Of a stretch of DNA of 6,685 nucleotides, positions 1 through 4,450 are shown one piece after another. The notes under the pieces were generated by a model. The model did no database searches. It had not been told where the DNA came from and worked only from the letters and a program-made list of their open reading frames with translations. Source of the stretch: Acidobacteriota bacterium (GTDB lineage Bacteria > Acidobacteriota > Terriglobia > Bryobacterales > Bryobacteraceae); the NCBI GenBank assembly GCA_023380575.1, contig JAMCRM010000050.1, positions 1 to 6,685 of the forward strand. Direction: 5' to 3'. How positions within the stretch are numbered: the stretch's first letter is position 1; each line of letters opens with the position of its first letter. A program made the position numbers and the translations under genes.

Positions 1-815
1 GCCTGGCCCAGCGCATTGACGATGGTGGATCCCACGGTCAGGAAGGAGGCCACCGCGGCGAAAGAACCGAGCGCGGACGTCCCCAGCCGGTGCTCGATGG
101 CGTAACGCGGCATGTTGGTGGCCAGCGAGGACAGCATCAACGCCAGCCCGAGCGGCAGCGCCGCGCGGAAGATGGCGCCCTGAGCCGGCAGGCCCGAGCG
201 CGCCAGCGACTCGCCCCGCGAGGCGATCGGTCCGTCATACACGAGCAGAATCAGCGCGCGTCCAAGGGCCATGGCCGCTACCCCCGCAAGCAGGCTCCGG
301 GTGAGCCACAGCGCCACGCCCATGGCCGCCACGGAGAGCAGGCCGCGCGCGAACATAGAGCGCGCGATCTGGTCCATGCGCTCGCGCCGCTGCATGGCTC
401 CGTAGCAGATGTCGCTGAGGTTATCGAGGCTCAGCACAACGCCCACCGCGACCGTGACCAGCGTCGCGGGCCAGGAATACCGAACCCACAAGGCGATGCC
501 AAACACGGCAGCGAGGCCCAGCGCGGTGGTTGCCGCCCGCACCGCCACGTAATCCCCGAAGCCATGCTTCCGTTCCATGTCCGTGGCCAGCACCGCGCGC
601 AGATTCATGTGCGAAAACAAGGCGACAGGCGATACCAGCGCGACCGCCAGCGCATACTGCCCGAGCATTTCGCTGTCGCCGAGCTTGGCGATGAGGCTGA
701 GCACCGACCACTGGCTCGCGGCAAACAACGCGTTGCCGGCGAAGGTAAAGCCGACGTTCTTCCGTAAGGATCGGGAAAAGGCCGGAGCGGCTACCGTATC
801 GAAGGACAAACCCAC
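1..815 (-). CDS. Oligosaccharide/polysaccharide flippase-like membrane protein, N-terminal part (3' end beyond the left edge)
   Basis: Reading the minus strand gives an uninterrupted frame from an in-frame TAA at 828-830 to base 1, 271 codons, with no stop in the window. The first ATG (666-668) is residue 50, inside conserved sequence, so I place the start at GTG 813-815; TTG 807-809 is the alternative. Neither has a clear Shine-Dalgarno. The protein opens with a short polar tail, then KNVGFTFAGNALFAASQWSV and GDSEMLGQYALAVALVSP. This resembles the first two helices of Wzx/RfbX-type flippases (Polysacc_synt superfamily, MATE-like fold), which move lipid-linked glycan units across the inner membrane. 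About eight hydrophobic segments are visible, near residues 21-45, 52-75, 88-108, 112-130, 147-165, 168-183, 216-236 and 250-270. A full member would be roughly 400-500 aa, so about 40% is missing. It lies 47 bp after the GH36 gene on the same strand and may be its operon partner. Membrane topology is confident; the flippase assignment is by resemblance. Confidence 0.72.
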   Translation of the reverse strand, partial: MGLSFDTVAAPAFSRSLRKNVGFTFAGNALFAASQWSVLSLIAKLGDSEMLGQYALAVALVSPVALFSHMNLRAVLATDMERKHGFGDYVAVRAATTALGLAAVFGIALWVRYSWPATLVTVAVGVVLSLDNLSDICYGAMQRRERMDQIARSMFARGLLSVAAMGVALWLTRSLLAGVAAMALGRALILLVYDGPIASRGESLARSGLPAQGAIFRAALPLGLALMLSSLATNMPRYAIEHRLGTSALGSFAAVASFLTVGSTIVNALGQ

Positions 816-824
816 ACTTTTTAT

Positions 825-830
825 ATTTTA
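825..830 (-). promoter_or_regulatory. Possible -10 box (TAAAAT) just before the flippase start
   Basis: The minus strand carries an AT-rich island, TAAAATATAAAAAG (817-830), in otherwise GC-rich sequence. TAAAAT at 825-830 matches a -10 hexamer at 5 of 6 positions and ends 9 bases before GTG 813-815. I see no good -35 about 17 bp upstream and no ribosome binding site between box and start. If used, the transcript would begin within a few bases of the start codon. This is weak evidence based on composition and position only. Confidence 0.3.
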
Positions 831-841
831 GCGAACAGACA

Positions 842-854
842 GGCAGCGGCTGCC
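842..854 (-). other. Short GC-rich stem-loop between the GH36 and flippase genes
   Basis: GGCAGC, one base, GCTGCC form a perfect inverted repeat; in RNA it would realistically pair as a 5-bp stem with a 3-base loop. It lies 8 bases past the GH36 stop codon. Reading leftward, the bases after it (TGTCTGTTCG) are only mildly T-rich, so it is not a convincing intrinsic terminator. It could attenuate read-through into the flippase gene or protect the 3' end of the GH36 message. Confidence 0.3.
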
Positions 855-862
855 CGATCGTT

Positions 863-2983
863 TTAAGGCTCCGCCGTGAATTCAATGACCGAGGAGCGCC
901 ATTCGGACGGTAGTTCCACCGTAAGCCCCTGATGGGCCAGTTGTTCGCCGGAGAAAACTCCCCGCAAACGGCCCTCTTCTGTGGCACGGTAACGCCGGTT
1001 CGGCTCCAGCCCACGCAGCCGGAGTACCTTGCGCGCTTCGCTCTTTCCGAGCCGGAAGGCCAGCACCGCCCCGCGCTTGCGGTCCTCTGCGTTGTACTGC
1101 AACGCCATCCAGCCGGTGGGTTCGCTGCCGGCTGCGGGCGGGGCAGTCAGGTGATAGACATCGCCGCCGGCAATCACGCCGCGCAACCGCTTATACAGCG
1201 CGATATTCCCGGCGGCGCGCTTCTTGAGCGCGGGGCTCCAGTCGAAGATCCGGCTGGACACTCCGAACTGCCCGTTCATCGCAATCCGGAACATGAAGTC
1301 CCACCAGCCGGCGGGATTGTTCAAATCGACCGCGCCGTTCTCCTTGTCCCCGACCATCCAGTGGTTGCAGATGCCGGGTGTGAATTCCACCGTGCAGCCG
1401 TAAGCCAGTTGCACCGACCGGCGCGGGTCCACCACGTCGGAAAGCCAGGTGGTGTGAGTACGAGCGATGATCGCGAGATCGAAGCGAAGCCCGCCGCTCG
1501 AGCAGTTCTCCAGAACGAGGCCGGGGTAGTCTTTACGGATACCGTCCAGGAATTCGAGGTAGTTTCGCAGATGGTTGTATAAAACGGTTCCGGAGCGCCC
1601 GGGGCCGGGTGGATCGAAGTTCTGCCCGACATCCACGTTGTAGTCCAGCTTAAGCCAGTCCACCTTGTCCTCGCGCACCAGGCGGTCGATCACCGCGCGC
1701 GCCCAGCGGCGCACCTCCGGCCTGGCAAAGTCCAGATACACGCGCCCGCGGCCCCCGGCCTTGGGCTTTCCGTTGTAGCGCAGCACCCAGTCGGGGTGCT
1801 CCCGCACCACACGGGACTCGGTGCCCCCGCATTCCATTTCCACCCAGACACCGAATCGCATGCCCTTCGCGTGCACGTAATCCGCGACATCGCGCAGTCC
1901 CTTGGGAAATGCCACCGGGTCAGGGTCCCAATCGCCATAGATGGGGTCCACCCGGCTGCCACGGTTGCTGAACCAGCCGGCATCGATGATGAACGCCTCG
2001 AGGCCCAGCGCGGCCGCTTCGTCGGCGTACTTCTTGAGTTCGGCCGCCTTCGGTGAACGCAGCACGGGGTACCAGGAATTGAACTGGGTCAGCAATGGAT
2101 CATTGATGGGGGTACGCGCAATGACGTACCGGTATTGATAGCGGTGCAGTTGATTGGCGATATCGTCAAGATCGCCGGCCGACGAGGTGAATGCCACGGC
2201 CGGCAGCCGGAACGACGCGCCGGGAGCGAGCGGGGCGGCGCCTCCGAAATCGAAGCGCATACCCAGTTCCGCGTGCAAGTCGTAATCGATCCAGTGCGCC
2301 GCTCTGCCTTCCGTCTGCCGTTCAAACAGCATCTCCCAGTTGCCGGAATAGGCAAGCTGCGCCGCATAGCGCACGCCGAGCGCGTCATTCCTCAGGGAGA
2401 ACCACGGCGAGTATCCGTTGGTTGAACGCCCGCTGGTATTCACGAACGACCGCCGTCCGGGGCCAATCTTCTCCGAGGCCGAACGGCGCTCCCCGCCCCA
2501 CCGGCCATAGAGATAATCGAGGCTGTACGCTCCGCCGGGCAATCTCCAGGAGAGAGAGGGCGTGGACTGCATTTCCAGTGCGTGGTCACCGTTGTTCTTG
2601 AACGTCAGGCGGCGCGTGAAGACGCCGGTGCTCCCCCAGGCGGCGTAAACGGCCTCGATCTCCAACGGCAGCCGCCTGTGCCGATACACCAGCCGCAACT
2701 CCGTCCGGCCGCCGCCGGGGCTGATCCGGTGCGATACCAGTTCGAGATCCGCGGGCAAGAGGTTCTGGCCGTGCACCACGCCCGCCATGTCGAATCGTGC
2801 CGCCTGCCAGTCCGGCCTGCCCGCCGGTCCGAAATACGCCACCCGGACCATGCCGTTCCTCTGCTCGAGCCTGTATTCGACGGATCCGCTTTTCAGGGTC
2901 CATCTGTGTCTTGCCGCGTCGTAATCGATCTGGGCGGCGCCGGACAGGCCCGCCGTCATCGCCAGAATCGCAAAAACTCGCAT
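863..2983 (-). CDS. Secreted GH36-type alpha-galactosidase
   Basis: This enzyme is predicted to hydrolyse terminal alpha-linked galactose from oligosaccharides or polysaccharides by the retaining mechanism of clan GH-D. I start it at ATG 2981-2983 (706 aa), because this gives a clean signal peptide, MRVFAILAMTAGLSGAA, with likely cleavage before Gln18. The longer frame to 3061 would add 26 polar residues and run through the promoter. Residues ~18-280 look like the GH36 N-terminal beta-sandwich. The (beta/alpha)8 barrel follows, with FNSWY (301-305), IDAGWF (333-338), GLRDVADYVHAKGMRFGVWVE (362-382), YLDFARPEV (416-424), WLKLDYN with probable nucleophile Asp447 (443-449), ENCSSGGLRFD (492-502) and WLSD with probable acid/base Asp516 (513-516). 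Cys494 with the following glycines matches the CxxG galactose-binding motif. A short beta domain closes the protein. Several motifs differ from textbook GH36 (NTWEA, KWDMN, TWTSDDTD), so this is a divergent branch and the exact substrate is open. The length is near the usual ~700-730 aa. It is transcribed divergently from the MFS gene and precedes the flippase gene. Confidence 0.88.
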   Translation of the reverse strand: MRVFAILAMTAGLSGAAQIDYDAARHRWTLKSGSVEYRLEQRNGMVRVAYFGPAGRPDWQAARFDMAGVVHGQNLLPADLELVSHRISPGGGRTELRLVYRHRRLPLEIEAVYAAWGSTGVFTRRLTFKNNGDHALEMQSTPSLSWRLPGGAYSLDYLYGRWGGERRSASEKIGPGRRSFVNTSGRSTNGYSPWFSLRNDALGVRYAAQLAYSGNWEMLFERQTEGRAAHWIDYDLHAELGMRFDFGGAAPLAPGASFRLPAVAFTSSAGDLDDIANQLHRYQYRYVIARTPINDPLLTQFNSWYPVLRSPKAAELKKYADEAAALGLEAFIIDAGWFSNRGSRVDPIYGDWDPDPVAFPKGLRDVADYVHAKGMRFGVWVEMECGGTESRVVREHPDWVLRYNGKPKAGGRGRVYLDFARPEVRRWARAVIDRLVREDKVDWLKLDYNVDVGQNFDPPGPGRSGTVLYNHLRNYLEFLDGIRKDYPGLVLENCSSGGLRFDLAIIARTHTTWLSDVVDPRRSVQLAYGCTVEFTPGICNHWMVGDKENGAVDLNNPAGWWDFMFRIAMNGQFGVSSRIFDWSPALKKRAAGNIALYKRLRGVIAGGDVYHLTAPPAAGSEPTGWMALQYNAEDRKRGAVLAFRLGKSEARKVLRLRGLEPNRRYRATEEGRLRGVFSGEQLAHQGLTVELPSEWRSSVIEFTAEP

Positions 2984-2990
2984 CAAGGGT

Positions 2991-2998
2991 CTTTCTCC
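2991..2998 (-). promoter_or_regulatory. Ribosome binding site of the GH36 gene (GGAGAAAG)
   Basis: GGAGAAAG on the minus strand begins with a good anti-16S match, GGAG at 2995-2998, 11 bases before ATG 2981-2983. That spacing is slightly long. A TTG at 2984-2986 directly abuts the ATG, would lie 8 bases from GGAG, and adds only one residue, so it is a possible true start. Either choice supports the short protein with a signal peptide over the 732-aa version. Confidence 0.6.
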
Positions 2999-3003
2999 GG
3001 GTG

Positions 3004-3023
3004 ATGGGCAGGGACTTGCCCAT
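3004..3023 (-). other. Perfect 7-bp stem-loop in the predicted GH36 leader
   Basis: ATGGGCA (3004-3010) and TGCCCAT (3017-3023) are exact inverted repeats separated by six bases. With transcription starting near 3031 from the promoter upstream, this hairpin would sit near the 5' end of the GH36 mRNA, five bases before the GGAGAAAG site. It could act as an mRNA stability or translation element, or as DNA it could be a second operator. No U-run follows, so it is not a terminator. Confidence 0.45.
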
Positions 3024-3037
3024 TGACACAACGGCTC

Positions 3038-3066
3038 AACGTACCATCGGACCGATGCCATGTCAA
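3038..3066 (-). promoter_or_regulatory. Sigma-70-type promoter of the GH36 gene
   Basis: On the minus strand a perfect -35 hexamer TTGACA (3061-3066) is followed by exactly 17 bases and TACGTT (3038-3043), which keeps the key T, A and final T of the -10 consensus. The expected start of transcription is near 3031, giving a leader of about 48 bases to ATG 2981-2983. Position, spacing and orientation all fit the GH36 gene. The assignment is from sequence only. Confidence 0.62.
3045..3057. promoter_or_regulatory. Candidate operator: 13-bp palindrome in the GH36 promoter spacer
   Basis: CATCGG-A-CCGATG is a perfect inverted repeat with one central base. It lies wholly inside the 17-bp spacer between the -35 and -10 elements of the GH36 promoter, the classic place for a repressor to exclude RNA polymerase. 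A wider, looser symmetry surrounds this area: TTGACA at 3023-3028 and TGTCAA at 3061-3066. Sugar-responsive repressors of the LacI or GntR type often bind such short palindromes, but no regulator gene is present in the window and the family cannot be named from this site. Confidence 0.45.
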
Positions 3067-3112
3067 ACCAGCGTGAGGGCGTGTTATCAACGCAGGGTGT
3101 ATCGATGAGATC

Positions 3113-3121
3113 TGGTACTAT
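3113..3121 (+). promoter_or_regulatory. Extended -10 promoter element immediately upstream of the MFS gene
   Basis: TGGTACTAT fits the extended -10 pattern TGn followed by a TANNNT hexamer (TACTAT, 3116-3121). It ends six bases before the ATG at 3128, so transcription would begin at or within a base or two of the start codon. No Shine-Dalgarno precedes that ATG and no good -35 is seen at the right distance. These facts together suggest a leaderless message. If the MFS gene starts instead at ATG 3170, the leader would be about 42 bases. Confidence 0.42.
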
Positions 3122-3127
3122 TGCGCC

Positions 3128-4417
3128 ATGTCATTGAGCGCCGCCGCCCGGCAACACTCGGTTCCCGGCATGCCACCGCTGGTGCGGCAGGTTCGCTGGA
3201 CGATACTGGCGCTGCTGCTCTCGGTCACCATCATCAACTTCGTAGACCGCCAGTCGCTCTCTATTGTGGCTCCTCTGCTGCGGGAGTCGCTGCGGTTGAG
3301 CAACACCGATTACGGCATCATCGTCGCTGCTTTCCAGATGGGGATGATGCTGGCGGAATTCCCCATGGGATGGCTGATGGACCGCCGCGGGGTGAAATTC
3401 GGCCTCACTTTCGCCGTCGCCTGGTGGTCGGTGGGCAACATCATGCACGCGTTTGGCCGGTCGATGCTCCAGTTCAGCCTGCTGCGTTTCTGGCTGGGAA
3501 CGGGCGAATGCGGCAACTATTCCGGCGGCATCAAGCTCGTCTCGCAGTGGTTTCCCGTCCGCGAGCGCGCTCTTGCGGTGGGCGTCTTCAACGGAGGGTC
3601 CATGCTCGGGTCGATCATCGCGCCGCCGCTCCTGGTGGTCCTGACCCTGAACTTCGGATGGCACGCCGCCTTTCTGCTGCCGGGCGCCATGGGGCTTGTT
3701 TGGGTGCTCCTCTGGCGGCGCGTGTACCGCGCCCCGGAAGATCACCCCGGCATCAGCGCCGCCGAACGCGCCTACATCATCGAGGGACGGGAGACGGCTT
3801 CCGCCGCTCCGCCTTCCAACCGGGAACTGCTGGGCCTCAGGCAGACCTGGGCGCTCATGCTTTGCCGGCTGCTGGCCGGCCCCGTCGTCCAGTTCTACAT
3901 TTACTGGCTGCCCGAGTATCTTTACCGGGAGCGCGGCCTATCCTTGAAGGCCATAGGCCTCTTCGCGTGGGTTCCCTTCCTGTTCGGGGATATCGGCAGC
4001 ATCGCGGGAGGCTGGGTGGCCGGGCGGCTGATCCGCGCCGGCTTCAGTGTCACCAGCACGCGTCGCATCACCATGATCTTTGGAGGGGCCTGTTGCCTGC
4101 TGAGCTTCGCGGTGGCAGCCGCTCACACCGTTACCGGCGCCCTGACCGGCATCTGCGCCGTTCTGCTGGGACACACCTTCTTTGCCGCGAACATGTTTGC
4201 CGCCATCTCGGATGTGTTTCCCAACAACGCCGTGGGGCGCGTAACCGCACTCACGGGAATCGCCGGCGGGCTGAGTGGCATGCTTTTCCCCCTGCTCACC
4301 GGCGTTCTGGTGGATCGCTTCTCCTACCTGCCCGTATTCAGCCTTGCCGCCGTGATGCCGCTTGCGGCGTGCGCGGTCCTGTTCCTTATGGTTCCGAGCT
4401 TCACGTGGTCCCGCTGA
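3128..4417 (+). CDS. MFS transporter, anion:cation symporter family (hexuronate/ExuT-like)
   Basis: This 429-aa inner-membrane protein has the length and about 12 hydrophobic helices expected of a complete major facilitator. Family marks are visible in order: INFVDRQ (36-42) at the end of helix 1; MFS motif A as GWLMDRRGVKFG (81-92) between helices 2 and 3; the ACS-type stretch GTGECGNYSGGIKLVSQWFP (124-143); and FNGGSMLGSIIAPPL (154-168). A polar central loop spans ~198-235, and the second half opens with YWLPEYLYRERGLSL (259-273). ExuT, GudP and related carriers import hexuronates or other organic anions with a proton or cation, so a sugar acid is the best guess; a neutral sugar released by nearby enzymes cannot be excluded. 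I chose ATG 3128, with ATG 3170 as alternative, because an extended -10 lies just upstream and the short polar N-terminus is normal for the family. It is divergent from the GH36 gene and convergent with the receptor gene, 33 bp away. Confidence 0.85.
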   Translation: MSLSAAARQHSVPGMPPLVRQVRWTILALLLSVTIINFVDRQSLSIVAPLLRESLRLSNTDYGIIVAAFQMGMMLAEFPMGWLMDRRGVKFGLTFAVAWWSVGNIMHAFGRSMLQFSLLRFWLGTGECGNYSGGIKLVSQWFPVRERALAVGVFNGGSMLGSIIAPPLLVVLTLNFGWHAAFLLPGAMGLVWVLLWRRVYRAPEDHPGISAAERAYIIEGRETASAAPPSNRELLGLRQTWALMLCRLLAGPVVQFYIYWLPEYLYRERGLSLKAIGLFAWVPFLFGDIGSIAGGWVAGRLIRAGFSVTSTRRITMIFGGACCLLSFAVAAAHTVTGALTGICAVLLGHTFFAANMFAAISDVFPNNAVGRVTALTGIAGGLSGMLFPLLTGVLVDRFSYLPVFSLAAVMPLAACAVLFLMVPSFTWSR

Positions 4418-4438
4418 TCTCGCTGATCACGCTGGCCA
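4412..4438 (+). repeat. Three tandem 9-bp units across the MFS stop codon
   Basis: CGCTGATCT, CGCTGATCA and CGCTGGCCA lie head to tail; the first two differ at one base and the third keeps seven of nine against the second. The MFS stop codon (4415-4417) lies in the first unit, so the other two are 3' untranslated. The convergent gap of 33 bp (4418-4450) holds nothing else I can support: a 4-bp CTGA/TCAG pairing at 4440-4454 is too weak to call a terminator. Confidence 0.4.
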
Positions 4439-4450
4439 ACTGAATAATGC

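Noticed and set aside
90..767. Long plus-strand frame of 225 aa opposite the flippase gene
   Set aside because: Its translation is dominated by Arg, His, Gln and Gly with no domain-like pattern, typical of the antisense of a GC-rich gene; the opposite strand encodes a convincing membrane protein.
3023..3051. Plus-strand TTGACA (3023-3028) as the -35 of a rightward promoter
   Set aside because: No acceptable -10 lies 16-18 bases downstream (ATCGGA or similar), and it is more than 90 bases from the MFS start.
2984..3061. Upstream extension of the GH36 protein to an ATG at 3061 (732 aa)
   Set aside because: It would bury the signal peptide 26 residues inside the protein, and its codons overlap the predicted -10 element and start of transcription. 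ATG 2981-2983 has a ribosome binding site and gives a normal signal peptide.
3121..4443. Plus-strand 440-aa frame overlapping the MFS gene
   Set aside because: It is the other-frame shadow of the transporter: Arg/His-rich, with no hydrophobic helices. The frame starting at 3128 has all the MFS motifs.
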